Below are positions 6,226 through 14,581 of a stretch of 15,352 bases of DNA, piece after piece. The stretch is from Dysosmobacter segnis (lineage in GTDB: Bacteria > Bacillota > Clostridia > Oscillospirales > Oscillospiraceae). Position numbers and translations under genes: made by a program. The stretch is taken from the NCBI RefSeq assembly GCF_014297285.1, contig NZ_JACOQI010000033.1, positions 1-15,352 of the forward strand, read 5' to 3'. The notes under the pieces were generated by a model, which worked only from the letters and a program-made list of their open reading frames with translations, did not search any database and was not told the DNA's origin. Position 1 is the first letter of the stretch, and each line of letters begins with the position of its first letter.

Positions 6226-7698
6226 TCAGCTTTCCTGAGCTGGCAAGGTGCCGTTGGGGGTGGAGAGACAGCAGGAGGATACGCCGAAGCAGCGCAGCAG
6301 CTGCTGGCGGGCTTCCAGCGCCTTTTCGTTGAGATACCAGACCACCGTATCCTTTGTCTCCAGATAGGCGCAGGCGTAGCGGTCAGAATAGTAGGTGCGG
6401 CCTTGGGCTTCCAGTGCGGACACAGCGTCCCCGCTGAAGGCGGTGGGTTTTCCGGTACCCTTCCGGCCGCGGCCCTCCGCCGTCAGAAGCAGGGCGAGCT
6501 TCTCGCCGGGGATCTGGTCATTCAGAGCGCTGAGCGCGTAGTAGACGGTCTCCAAAGGCTCCATGGCATATACGGGAACAGCGCCGTCCGTGTCCTCATG
6601 TCCGGACACCTGCAGCACGATCCGGTCCGCGGCCTTTCCGAGGGCCTGATAGTCCGGAATTGCTTCCCTGCGGGCCGGGGCGCTTGCCGCCACATACAGC
6701 TTTTTCTCCGGCACAGCGGCCCGGAGCACCTGTACGAAGGCAGCCAGGGCGTCGCCATTTTCAGCGGACGGGGTGATGTTCAGATAAACGCCGTCATAGC
6801 TGCTGTCGGTCAATGCTTCGGCAACTGCCGTGGCCGCGGCGGTGGTGTTTTTCAGAACGCCGGACTGACCGGAAATACCCAGCAGGACCGTCTGCCCGGA
6901 GGCTGTTGCTGTTTCCATGACCTGTTTCTGCGTATTGCTGACACTCAAAGCCAGCCGAGGGTTCTGACCGCCGGTCAGCGTTCCCGCCGTGAGTATGACG
7001 GTCTGATATCCGGAAAGGTCCTCCGCTTCCTCACCGGAGCGGAGAAGGACCATGGCCTCGTTTGCGGTCTGAGCAGGGTGCAGTTTGTCATACAGGCGGC
7101 TGAGCATGACAGCAGCCTGTTCCCGGGTGGCGTATCGATCCGGCACGAACAGATCATTCCCCATACCGCTGACCAGACCCAGCTCGTAGGCCATAGCGAT
7201 ATGCCCCTTGTTGGTGGTCACGTCCCGGAAGGGAAGCGGATCATCCTCCGCAAGGCCGGCGATGGGCCCGTAGCCCAAGGCCCGGATCAGCATGACTGCC
7301 AATTCCTCCCGGGTGATGGGATCGCCGGGACGGAAATCGCCGGTCTGACGGGTGACTGCCCCGTGCTCATAGCAGGCCCGGAGGGCCGGCTCATACCAGG
7401 TGCCCTGAGGCACATCCGAAAAGATCCGGTAGTAGGTCTCACCGCTCTGCCAGCCGAAAAAACGGCTGAGTGCCACGGCGAAGCCCGCCCGGGTCATGGG
7501 CTGGCCCACGCCGAAGGTATCGGCGGTCTTGCCCTGAAACCATCCCTGAGCCGCGCAGCGGTCGATGGCGGTTGCCGCCCAGTGGTTGGACGGCACATCC
7601 TGAAAGGAAGCCGCCCCAGCGGGAACGGTAAGCGCCCCGCTCAGCACCGCGCACAGGCACAGGCAGGCGGTCAGCTTTTTCAAAATCGTTCGTTTCAT
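6226..7698 (-). CDS. Exported protein with three SLH domains and a C-terminal GH18-like barrel lacking the catalytic motif
   Basis: A 490-residue protein with a signal peptide (1-30, cut near AGAA-SFQ). Three S-layer homology domains follow: about 31-82 (FQDVPSNHWA..MTRAGFAVAL), 91-143 (FSDVPQGTWYEPAL..ITREELAVML) and 155-206 (FRDVTTNKGHIAMA..ATREQAAVML). SLH domains usually bind secondary cell-wall polymers and hold proteins at the surface. Residues about 225-470 have the alternating pattern of a TIM barrel like that of YaaH/chitinase-type GH18 proteins. Where the catalytic DGxxxDxE would be, the sequence reads SYDGVYLNITPSA (residues 300-312), without the second aspartate and the glutamate. 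A binding rather than hydrolytic role is inferred. AAGGAGG lies 7 bases before the ATG and a good promoter lies upstream. The SLH part is secure; the barrel assignment is moderate. Confidence 0.9.
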   Translation of the reverse strand: MKRTILKKLTACLCLCAVLSGALTVPAGAASFQDVPSNHWAATAIDRCAAQGWFQGKTADTFGVGQPMTRAGFAVALSRFFGWQSGETYYRIFSDVPQGTWYEPALRACYEHGAVTRQTGDFRPGDPITREELAVMLIRALGYGPIAGLAEDDPLPFRDVTTNKGHIAMAYELGLVSGMGNDLFVPDRYATREQAAVMLSRLYDKLHPAQTANEAMVLLRSGEEAEDLSGYQTVILTAGTLTGGQNPRLALSVSNTQKQVMETATASGQTVLLGISGQSGVLKNTTAAATAVAEALTDSSYDGVYLNITPSAENGDALAAFVQVLRAAVPEKKLYVAASAPARREAIPDYQALGKAADRIVLQVSGHEDTDGAVPVYAMEPLETVYYALSALNDQIPGEKLALLLTAEGRGRKGTGKPTAFSGDAVSALEAQGRTYYSDRYACAYLETKDTVVWYLNEKALEARQQLLRCFGVSSCCLSTPNGTLPAQES

Positions 7699-7770
7699 CT
7701 ATCTGCCTCCTTATGAAAAGGGTATCCGTTTTTTTGCTTTATCAAACGGTTTTGGGAAAAACTCCCACTT

Positions 7771-7799
7771 ATTGTAGCAGACAACGGCCTGTTCGTCAA
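7771..7799 (-). promoter_or_regulatory. Promoter of the SLH protein gene
   Basis: On the minus strand TTGACG (7794-7799), a 17-bp spacer and TACAAT (7771-7776), about 70 bp before the ATG. Confidence 0.8.
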
Positions 7800-7850
7800 A
7801 TCCGGAGGGAAAACTGGCTGAAAAACAGGGAAAAAACCGAAGGGACCTCT

Positions 7851-7878
7851 TTCGCTGAGCAGAAAAATGTGGTATCCT
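7851..7878 (+). promoter_or_regulatory. Probable promoter of thiI-cinA
   Basis: TTCGCT (7851-7856), a 16-bp spacer and TATCCT (7873-7878) with a TGG extension, 35 bp before the thiI start. The -35 is weak and the extended -10 carries the call. Confidence 0.6.
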
Positions 7879-7913
7879 ATATGCGCTTTATGAACTCTTA
7901 CGGAGGATTGATT

Positions 7914-9089
7914 ATGAACAACAACGAGATCCTGCTTTTAAAGCTGGGCGAGGTGGTGCTGAAGGGCCTGAACCGCCGCAGCTTTGAGGATAAGCTGGTG
8001 AGCAATGTCCGCCGCCGGATGAAGCCCTGCGGCAGCTTCCAGATCTACATTCGCCAGAGCACTATCTATGTGGAGCCTCAGACCGAGGACTGCGACATGG
8101 AGGCCGCCTTCAAGGCTGCCCGTCAGGTGTTCGGCATCGTGACGGTGGCCCGCGCCGTCCCTTGCGCCAAGGAGATGGACGCCATTGTGGAGACCGCCAA
8201 GACCTATCTGGCGGATGAATTTGCCAAGGCCAGAACCTTCAAGGTGGAGAGCCGCCGGGCAGACAAGCAGTTCCCCATGAACTCCATCCAGATCTCCCAG
8301 TATGTAGGCGGCGAGCTGGGACAGTTCTTCAATGTGAAAGCGGATATGCACCATCCTGATCTGACGGTTTATGTGGAGATCCGGGAGAAGTACGCCTATA
8401 TCCACACGCCCTCTGTCCCCGGCGCCGGCGGTCTGCCCATCGGTATGGGCGGCCGGGCGGTGAGCCTGCTTTCCGGCGGTCTGGACAGCCCCGTTTCCTC
8501 CTATATGATTGCCCGCCGGGGCGTGGAGCTGGAAATGGTGCACTTTGTTTCTCCCCCGTACACCTCCCAGCAGGCGCTGGACAAGGTGCTGGAGCTGGCC
8601 CGGCTGCTGACGGTGTACTGCGGCCGGATGATCGTCCACATCATCCCCTTCACGGAAATTCAGGAGGAGATCCGCCGCCAGTGCCCCGAGGAATACTTTA
8701 CCCTCATCATGCGCCGGTTTATGATGCGGCTGGCAGAGGCTGTGGCCCGGAAGTCCCACGCCTCCGCATTGGTCACTGGCGAATCTCTGGGTCAGGTGGC
8801 CAGCCAGACCATCAAGGCCCTGGGTGTCACGGAGGACGTGACGAAAATGCCCGTTCTGCGGCCCCTCATCGGCACCGACAAGGTGGAGATCATCCGCATG
8901 GCCAGGGAGATCGGCACCTACGAGACCTCCATTCTGCCCTATGAGGACTGCTGCACGGTCTTTACCCCCCGCCACCCTGCCACCCGGCCGGTGCTGGAGG
9001 ACGTGGTGCAGGCGGAATCCGTTCTGGATATTGACGGCCTGGTGGCCAAGGCCCTGGAGGGCGAGACCTGGGTTCGGGTAAAGCCCTGA
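7914..9089 (+). CDS. thiI: tRNA 4-thiouridine synthase / ThiI sulfurtransferase
   Basis: Activates U8 of tRNA with ATP so that sulfur can be inserted to form 4-thiouridine; in some bacteria it also supplies sulfur for the thiamine thiazole. The 391-residue protein has an N-terminal ferredoxin-like/THUMP region (1-165) that binds tRNA, then an adenylating PP-loop domain with SGGLDSP at 187-193. Near the end, PYEDCCTVFTPRHPATRP (from 342) holds the Cys346-Cys347 pair at the place of the conserved disulfide cysteine. The rhodanese domain of the 482-residue E. coli enzyme is absent, as in most Firmicutes, so sulfur must arrive by another route; no iscS/nifS gene adjoins it. ATG 7914 is chosen over upstream in-frame starts because GGAGG lies 8 bases before it and the family N-terminus starts here. 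The cinA gene follows after 25 bp. Confidence 0.95.
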   Translation: MNNNEILLLKLGEVVLKGLNRRSFEDKLVSNVRRRMKPCGSFQIYIRQSTIYVEPQTEDCDMEAAFKAARQVFGIVTVARAVPCAKEMDAIVETAKTYLADEFAKARTFKVESRRADKQFPMNSIQISQYVGGELGQFFNVKADMHHPDLTVYVEIREKYAYIHTPSVPGAGGLPIGMGGRAVSLLSGGLDSPVSSYMIARRGVELEMVHFVSPPYTSQQALDKVLELARLLTVYCGRMIVHIIPFTEIQEEIRRQCPEEYFTLIMRRFMMRLAEAVARKSHASALVTGESLGQVASQTIKALGVTEDVTKMPVLRPLIGTDKVEIIRMAREIGTYETSILPYEDCCTVFTPRHPATRPVLEDVVQAESVLDIDGLVAKALEGETWVRVKP

Positions 9090-9114
9090 CCGGATCGGAA
9101 AGAAGGCATCTGTT

Positions 9115-10404
9115 ATGTCACATACCGCTGAGATCATTGCCGTCGGTACGGAACTGCTTCTTGGAAATATCACCAACACCAACGCCAGCGAGATCTCACG
9201 GGCGCTGTCTGCTGTTGGCGTCAATGTGTTCTGGCATACCGTGGTAGGGGACAACCCGGAACGGCTGCGGGAGGCGCTGGACATCGCCCGGAAGCGAGCG
9301 GACGTCATCCTCACCACCGGCGGCCTTGGTCCCACCTATGACGATCTTACCAAGCAGACCGTCTGCGAGACCTTCGGCAAGCCGCTGGTCCTGCGGGAGG
9401 ATGTGCTGGAGCATATTCGGACTTATTTTGCCCGGAACGTCCACCTGACCATGCCGGAAAATAACCGCCAGCAGGCGGAGTTTCCCGCCGATTGCGTGAT
9501 CTTCGACAATCCGGTGGGCACCGCTCCCGGCTGCGCCTTTGAAGCGGAGGGGGTGCACGTGCTGATGCTGCCCGGTCCGCCCTTTGAAATGCGGACCATG
9601 CTGCAAAACTGGGCGGTCCCCTATCTGCGGGGACTTTCCAAGGAGGTCATTGTGTCCCATGACATTATGACCTTCGGCCTTGGGGAAAGCCCTATGGAGG
9701 ATCTGATGCGGGAGCGGATATCCCGGATGGAAAATCCATCCCTCGCCACCTACGCCAAGCCCAGCGAGGTCCGGCTCCGCGCTACCGCCAAGGCGGACAG
9801 CGCAGCGGCGGCGGAGGCCATGCTGGTCCCGGTGGTAAAAGAGGTGACGGATTATTTGGGAGACGTGGTGTACGGCGTGGATATCCCTAATCTGGAAACC
9901 GTCTGCATGACACACCTGAAGGAAAAGGGCTGGACCTTCGCCACGGCGGAAAGCTGCACCGGCGGCCAGATAGCCGCCCGGATCACGGCTCTGTCCGGGG
10001 CCTCCAGTGTGTATCGGGGCGGCGTGGTGAGCTACTGGACCAGCGTAAAGGCAGAGGTGCTGGGGGTGCCCCAGACGCTTCTGGACCAATACGGCGCCGT
10101 GTCGGAGGAATGTGCCCGATCCATGGCGGAAAACGCCCGGCGGATCACCGGGGCGGACATTGGCCTGTCCGTCACCGGCGTGGCCGGTCCGGACCCGGAC
10201 GAGCGCAACAACCCGGTGGGACTGGTGTATGTGGGTCTGGCGTCCCCCGATGGGACGTGGTGCCGGAAGCTGGAGTTGGGCAAGCGCCGCCGGGATCGCA
10301 TTCAGGATCTGGCTGCCAACCACGCCTACGACATGCTGCGCCGCTGCCTCACCGGACTGCCAATTGAAAAAAGCAGCACCGGAAAACACATGGAAAAGCT
10401 GTAA
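9115..10404 (+). CDS. cinA: CinA: competence/damage-inducible protein with nicotinamide-nucleotide amidase domain
   Basis: A 429-residue two-domain protein. Residues 1-170 form the molybdopterin-binding-like (COG1058) domain with GTELLLGNITNTNA and TTGGLGPTYDD (67-77), linked in the family to ADP-ribose pyrophosphatase activity. Residues about 258-415 form the PncC-type amidase domain with AESCTGG (278-284) and SVTGVAGPDP (from 352), which deamidates NMN to NaMN for pyridine nucleotide salvage. Both domains appear complete. The gene begins 25 bp after thiI and is probably cotranscribed. The ribosome site (AGAAGG, about 8 bases upstream) is modest. A strong terminator follows 38 bp after the stop. 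The recA neighbour often seen in other Firmicutes is not in this window. Confidence 0.96.
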   Translation: MSHTAEIIAVGTELLLGNITNTNASEISRALSAVGVNVFWHTVVGDNPERLREALDIARKRADVILTTGGLGPTYDDLTKQTVCETFGKPLVLREDVLEHIRTYFARNVHLTMPENNRQQAEFPADCVIFDNPVGTAPGCAFEAEGVHVLMLPGPPFEMRTMLQNWAVPYLRGLSKEVIVSHDIMTFGLGESPMEDLMRERISRMENPSLATYAKPSEVRLRATAKADSAAAAEAMLVPVVKEVTDYLGDVVYGVDIPNLETVCMTHLKEKGWTFATAESCTGGQIAARITALSGASSVYRGGVVSYWTSVKAEVLGVPQTLLDQYGAVSEECARSMAENARRITGADIGLSVTGVAGPDPDERNNPVGLVYVGLASPDGTWCRKLELGKRRRDRIQDLAANHAYDMLRRCLTGLPIEKSSTGKHMEKL

Positions 10405-10442
10405 AACGCGACGAAAATCGCAAATAACAGCAAAATGACAGC

Positions 10443-10483
10443 AAAAAGGACACTGGCTTGTTATACAAGCCAGTGTCCTTTTT
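10443..10483. terminator. Bidirectional terminator between cinA and the ABC operon
   Basis: An 18-bp perfect stem (10443-10460 with 10466-10483) has loop TTATA and A5/T5 ends, so it can stop both converging transcripts. Confidence 0.9.
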
Positions 10484-10516
10484 ATCATTATGATGCTTGC
10501 GTTGTTGTCGATCGGA

Positions 10517-11638
10517 TCACTTCAGGACCCGGACGCAGCCCTCGATCAGGCTCATGGTGACGGTATCGCCCACGCTGAAACGCTCCGTCAGCTGGGGGTT
10601 GTAGACCTCCACGATGATGGGCTGCTCATCCAGCATGACCTCGTACTCGATCTTGGCGCCGTAATAGGTGGCACGGGAAACGGTACCGGGGAGAGCACCG
10701 GCATCCTTGGTAAGCAGGAAGGATTCGGGGCGGACCGTCAGGCAGCAGGCACCGCCCACTTCCACACCCTCCATCTTGCCGGGGGCGGGGATGGAGAAGG
10801 TCTTTCCGCCGATCTCCACCAGCGCGGCCTCGCCGTCACGGCCCTTGAAGATGCCGTCGATGAAGTTGGCCTTGCCGATGAAGTTCGCTACAAAACGGCT
10901 GGCGGGCTGCTCGTAGATCTCCTGAGGAGTACCCTGCTGGCAGATAACGCCGTCCTTCATGATGACCACCTTGTCAGAGATGGCCATGGCCTCAGACTGG
11001 TCATGGGTGACGTACAGGGAGGTGATCCCCAGCCGCTGCTGGAGGGCGCGGAGCTCGTCCCGCATGCTCTCGCGGAGCTTGGCGTCCAGGTTGGACAGGG
11101 GTTCGTCAAACAGCAGCACGGAAGGTTCGATGACCACGGCACGGGCCAACGCCACACGCTGCTGCTGGCCGCCGGAGAGCTGGTTGGGGAACCGCTTCTC
11201 CATGCCCTTGAGCTGCATCAGCTCCACTACGTCATTGGTGCGGCGGATGATCTCATCCTGAGGGAGCTTAGCCACACGCAGACCGTAGGCGATGTTCTCC
11301 CAGATGTTCAGGTGGGGGAACAGGGCGTAGGACTGGAACACCATGGAGATGCCCCGCTTGTTGGGGGGAATCTTGGCTACGTCTCGGTCTCCGATGAACA
11401 CGTTGCCGCTGGTGGGATACTCAAAACCGGAGATCATCCGCAGGGTGGTGGTCTTGCCGCAGCCGGAGGGGCCCAGCAGGGTCACCATCTCGCCGTCCTT
11501 GATCTCAAGGTTGATATGGTCCACAGCCACGAAGTCCTTGCCGGTATCGGGCTGCTGGAAAATTTTGGTCACGTCCTTCAGGACTACGCCGGAACTCTTC
11601 TTGCTGAAGCCCAGCTTCTCGTTCTTCTCTTGGCTCAT
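10517..11638 (-). CDS. ABC transporter ATPase, FbpC/PotA/PhnT class
   Basis: This 373-residue subunit hydrolyses ATP on the cytoplasmic face to drive the importer. It shows Walker A GPSGCGKT (56-63), Q-loop FQSYALF (Q102), signature LSGGQQQR (154-161), Walker B LLFDEP (175-180), D-loop SNLDA and switch H212 (VTHDQSEAMA). Residues 245-373 form the C-terminal TOBE-type regulatory region common to iron, polyamine, sulfate and phosphonate importers. Its ATG overlaps the permease stop by 4 bp (ATGA), pointing to translational coupling, and GGAGG lies upstream. The convergent terminator at 10443-10483 ends the operon. ATPase identity is certain; the substrate cannot be read from this subunit. Confidence 0.95.
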   Translation of the reverse strand: MSQEKNEKLGFSKKSSGVVLKDVTKIFQQPDTGKDFVAVDHINLEIKDGEMVTLLGPSGCGKTTTLRMISGFEYPTSGNVFIGDRDVAKIPPNKRGISMVFQSYALFPHLNIWENIAYGLRVAKLPQDEIIRRTNDVVELMQLKGMEKRFPNQLSGGQQQRVALARAVVIEPSVLLFDEPLSNLDAKLRESMRDELRALQQRLGITSLYVTHDQSEAMAISDKVVIMKDGVICQQGTPQEIYEQPASRFVANFIGKANFIDGIFKGRDGEAALVEIGGKTFSIPAPGKMEGVEVGGACCLTVRPESFLLTKDAGALPGTVSRATYYGAKIEYEVMLDEQPIIVEVYNPQLTERFSVGDTVTMSLIEGCVRVLK

Positions 11639-13350
11639 TTTGATTCCTCCGTTTTCGATTTAGCCTGAGGCACCTTGGAACGGGGCGCCAGCAGAAGGTT
11701 GATGACGGTGTTGAACAGGCCGATAAACACCAGCAGAATGCCTACCATCATCGTGACAAAGGCAGCTGCCTGCCCGTATTTCGCCAGGTCAAACAGGGAG
11801 TAGATGTTGCTGGTAACCAGCTTCCACCGGGGAGAGACCAGGAAAATGACCGCGCTGACGGCAGTGATGGCCTTGGTGAAGGAGTAGACAATGCCGGAGA
11901 AGAAGGCGTTTTTCAGCATGGGCAGCGTGATGCGGCGGAAGGAATAGCCGGTGTCGGCACCCAAGATGGTAGAGGCTTCCTCGATAGAGTTGTCGATCTG
12001 CAGCAGAGTGGTGGTGCCGGACTCGATGGCTACCGGCATGTTCCGGAAGGTGAACACGATCACCAGAATCAATCCAGTGCCAGTGAGGGCCAGCGGCTTG
12101 GAGTTGAAGCCCAGGATGTAGCTGATGCCCAGCACGGTGCCGGGAACAGCGAACATCAGAACGGAGGCGACCTCGATGAACCGCTTGCCGTAGTAGTTCC
12201 GCTTGGCGGTGATATAGGCGATGACCATGCCCAGCAGGCCGCCGATGACAGCGGAGATCAGGCCCAGCGTCATGGAGTTTTTCAGGCTGTCCCAGCCGTA
12301 CTGGAGCGCCTTGCGGTACTGATCCAGCGTCAGGGAGAAGTCCACGCCCCAGGTGCGGACGAAGGAGGCGAAGATCACGGTGCCGTAGAACAGAATGATG
12401 ATGGCGGAAACGATTAGGCAGAAAGCAAACAGGGGCCACTTGATGTGGGGTTCCTCAATGAGCTTCCGGGCCTGGGTGGGCTTGCCGGTGACTGTGACAA
12501 AGCTCTTTTTGTTGACCCAGTATTTATTGAGAAGATACGCGATGACCGCAGGCAGAAGCAGCAGAAGCGCCAGCACGGAACCCTTTCGCATATCATAGCT
12601 GCCGGTGATAATGTTGTAGACCTCAATGGAGAGGGTGGTGTAGTCGCCACCGATGGTAGCCGGGTTGGAGAAGTCCTCCAGAGACTGGATGAACACCAGC
12701 AGCGCGCCGGAGATGATGCCGGGGAGGGACAGGGGGAAGGTGACGGTCCAGAAGGTCTTCCAGCGGCCTGCGCCCATGTTGCAGGCGGCATCCTCCACAG
12801 AGGCGTCAATGGAGGCCAGAATACCGGAGAGCGTCAGGTAAGCGATGGGGAAAAAGCTCATTACCTGAACCACAATCAGGCTCTTGAGGCCGTATACGCT
12901 GCTGCCGGTGATGCCAAGCAGGTTCTTGGAAATCAGACCCTGCTTGCCGAAGAGGAAGATAATGGACAGGGACAGCACGAAGGGCGGGGAGAGGATGGGC
13001 AGCGTGGCCATGGTCTTGAAAAAGCCCTTGGCCGGTACGTTGACCCGGGTGACGGTATAGGCGAAGATGTAGCCGATAAAGGTGGCGATGAAGGCCACGA
13101 TCAGGCCCAGCGCCATGGTGCGGCCGAATACCTTGCCGTACCTGGGCGTTTGCAGGATGGTGATGAGATTGGCCAGAGAGAACGCGCCGGTCTCATCCGT
13201 AAGGCTGTAGATCAGCGTTTTGGCCAGAGGATAAATGACGAACAGCAGCAAAAGCGCAAAGGAGAGAAGAATGGCGATCAGCAGCAGCGGCTGACGCAGA
13301 ATCATCTTCGTCTCATTGAGGCGCTTTGTGCGGGTAGTGGCATTTGCCAT
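11635..13350 (-). CDS. ABC transporter permease, two fused inner-membrane domains (FbpB/PhnU type)
   Basis: A 571-residue protein with about 12 membrane segments in two homologous halves. Each half carries the EAA loop that contacts the ATPase: VEDAACNMGAGRWKTFWTV (around 185-203) and IEEASTILGADTGYSFRRI (around 456-474). One polypeptide therefore provides the whole pore, as in FbpB, ThiP and the putative 2-aminoethylphosphonate permeases. A short N-terminal basic stretch precedes the first segment (about residue 20). AGGAGG lies 7 bases before the ATG. The stop overlaps the ATPase start. Between this gene and the upstream binding-protein gene is a 142-bp gap with a strong hairpin, which may lower permease relative to binding-protein expression. 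Confidence 0.95.
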   Translation of the reverse strand: MANATTRTKRLNETKMILRQPLLLIAILLSFALLLLFVIYPLAKTLIYSLTDETGAFSLANLITILQTPRYGKVFGRTMALGLIVAFIATFIGYIFAYTVTRVNVPAKGFFKTMATLPILSPPFVLSLSIIFLFGKQGLISKNLLGITGSSVYGLKSLIVVQVMSFFPIAYLTLSGILASIDASVEDAACNMGAGRWKTFWTVTFPLSLPGIISGALLVFIQSLEDFSNPATIGGDYTTLSIEVYNIITGSYDMRKGSVLALLLLLPAVIAYLLNKYWVNKKSFVTVTGKPTQARKLIEEPHIKWPLFAFCLIVSAIIILFYGTVIFASFVRTWGVDFSLTLDQYRKALQYGWDSLKNSMTLGLISAVIGGLLGMVIAYITAKRNYYGKRFIEVASVLMFAVPGTVLGISYILGFNSKPLALTGTGLILVIVFTFRNMPVAIESGTTTLLQIDNSIEEASTILGADTGYSFRRITLPMLKNAFFSGIVYSFTKAITAVSAVIFLVSPRWKLVTSNIYSLFDLAKYGQAAAFVTMMVGILLVFIGLFNTVINLLLAPRSKVPQAKSKTEESK

Positions 13351-13429
13351 GAGCGTTCCTCCTGAGTGAGAGTGTCAAAAGCGGCGGGAAAGCTGCGCAA
13401 GGGAGTTCCGCCTTCTCTGTCTTGGTATG

Positions 13430-13460
13430 CGGGCCCCCTCCCCTTGGGGGAGGAGGCCCG
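13430..13460 (-). other. Intercistronic GC-rich hairpin between binding protein and permease
   Basis: A 14-bp stem (13430-13443 with 13447-13460, one mismatch) lies in the gap between the two genes. No U-run follows on the minus strand, so it is not a standard terminator. It could stabilise the upstream message or limit read-through. The surrounding 13366-13492 sequence also resembles a dispersed noncoding repeat in style, which cannot be confirmed from one copy. Confidence 0.6.
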
Positions 13461-13492
13461 TTTGCGGGAAATCAATCAGAAATCTATTGGGA

Positions 13493-14581
13493 TCAGCCCT
13501 CGGGCTTGGTGGCGATCTTATTCTCGAACTGCTCGCAGTACTCGCTCTTGACGCTGGCAGCCCAAACGGCGTCATAATCAATCACGGGAACCTCATCCAG
13601 CGTCACCAGACCGTCGGCCACAGGAGCGGCGGTGTTGGTGGGAACGCGGAAGGAGTCGTTTTCGGCGTAGCAGCCCTGACCGGCCTCGGAGGTCATCCAG
13701 TCGATGAACTTCTTGGCGTTCTCCTGCTCGTCGGCCTTGCCGCCCTTGATGAGGGCCATGGCGCCCACCTCATAACCGGTGCCGTCGGTGGGGAAGCTCA
13801 GCTCAATGTGATAGCCCTCGGGAGTCAGCTGCAGGGCGTCGTGAGAGAAGGTGAGGGCGATGGCGGCCTCACCGATGGCCACAGCATTGGGAGCGGCGGA
13901 GCCGGACTTGGTGTACTGACTCATGTTGGTGTTCAGCTTTTCCAGATAGTCCCAGACCTGATCGTCGCCCTTGAGTTGAACCAGCGTGGCCAGAACGGTG
14001 TAGGCGGTGCCGGAGGTGGCGGGGTGGGCCATGATGATCTCACCCTTGAACTCGGGCTTCAGCAGGTCTTCCCAGCTCGTGGGATATTCCAGACCCTTTT
14101 CCTTGAACCAGTCAGAGTTGCAGGCAAAAGCAATGCAGCCCACATAGATGGGGTTCCAGGTACCGGTGGGATCCAGATAAGTAGAGGGTGTCTTGTCCAG
14201 ATTGGGAGACTGATAGGCTTCCAGCAGGCCCTTGTCCACAGCGGCGATATAGTTATCGGTGGAGCCGCCGAACATCAGCGTTGCTTGGGGATTGTCCTTC
14301 TCGGCCTCCACACGGGTCAGCATTTCGCCGGCGGAGAGGCGGACATAGTTGATCTTGATGCCGGTTTCCTGCTCAAACTTGTTGAAATAGTAGATGACTT
14401 CGCTTTCGGGGAATGCGGTGTAAACGGAGAGTTCCTTGCTGCCGGAGGTCTCGGCAGGCTGCTCGGTCTTGGAATCGTCAGTCTTGGGAGCCTCGGTCTT
14501 GCCGCCGCCGCAGGCGGTGAGGGCCAGCAGGCTGGCAGCTGCCAGCACAGCGGCGAACAGGCGCTTAGTGGATTTCTTCAT
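13493..14581 (-). CDS. ABC transporter substrate-binding lipoprotein, AfuA/FbpA-like family
   Basis: A 362-residue exported lipoprotein: a signal ending in LALTAC with the lipid-bearing Cys24, an acidic/Thr-rich linker (25-48), then a type II periplasmic binding fold. Typical family stretches are ELSVYTAFPESE (from 50), YTKSGSAAPNAVAIGEAAIALTF as a hinge segment (213-235), and SFPTDGTGYEVGAMALIKG. In ferric-binding FbpA, adjacent tyrosines that coordinate iron sit near the end of that hinge segment; here the place reads SHDAL (236-240). Iron binding of the classical kind is therefore doubtful, and 2-aminoethylphosphonate, a polyamine or another small ligand is possible. No phosphonate degradation genes adjoin it. 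ATG 14581 is preferred over 14605 because AGAAGGAG lies 9 bases before it and the signal peptide then starts MKKSTKR. First gene of the operon. Confidence 0.93.
   Translation of the reverse strand: MKKSTKRLFAAVLAAASLLALTACGGGKTEAPKTDDSKTEQPAETSGSKELSVYTAFPESEVIYYFNKFEQETGIKINYVRLSAGEMLTRVEAEKDNPQATLMFGGSTDNYIAAVDKGLLEAYQSPNLDKTPSTYLDPTGTWNPIYVGCIAFACNSDWFKEKGLEYPTSWEDLLKPEFKGEIIMAHPATSGTAYTVLATLVQLKGDDQVWDYLEKLNTNMSQYTKSGSAAPNAVAIGEAAIALTFSHDALQLTPEGYHIELSFPTDGTGYEVGAMALIKGGKADEQENAKKFIDWMTSEAGQGCYAENDSFRVPTNTAAPVADGLVTLDEVPVIDYDAVWAASVKSEYCEQFENKIATKPEG

Noticed and set aside
6403..7716. 437-residue plus-strand frame opposite the SLH gene
   Set aside because: Antisense shadow; the minus strand has signal peptide, SLH motifs, promoter and ribosome site.
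7713..7913. N-terminal extension of thiI
   Set aside because: The extra 67 codons cover the promoter region and the product is not ThiI-like; GGAGG precedes ATG 7914.
7938..9335. 465-residue frame opposite thiI
   Set aside because: Antisense shadow rich in His/Gly/Leu, typical of reverse reading of GC-rich genes.
10490..11668. 392-residue frame opposite the ATPase gene
   Set aside because: Antisense shadow; it begins inside the cinA/ABC terminator tail and lacks a ribosome site.
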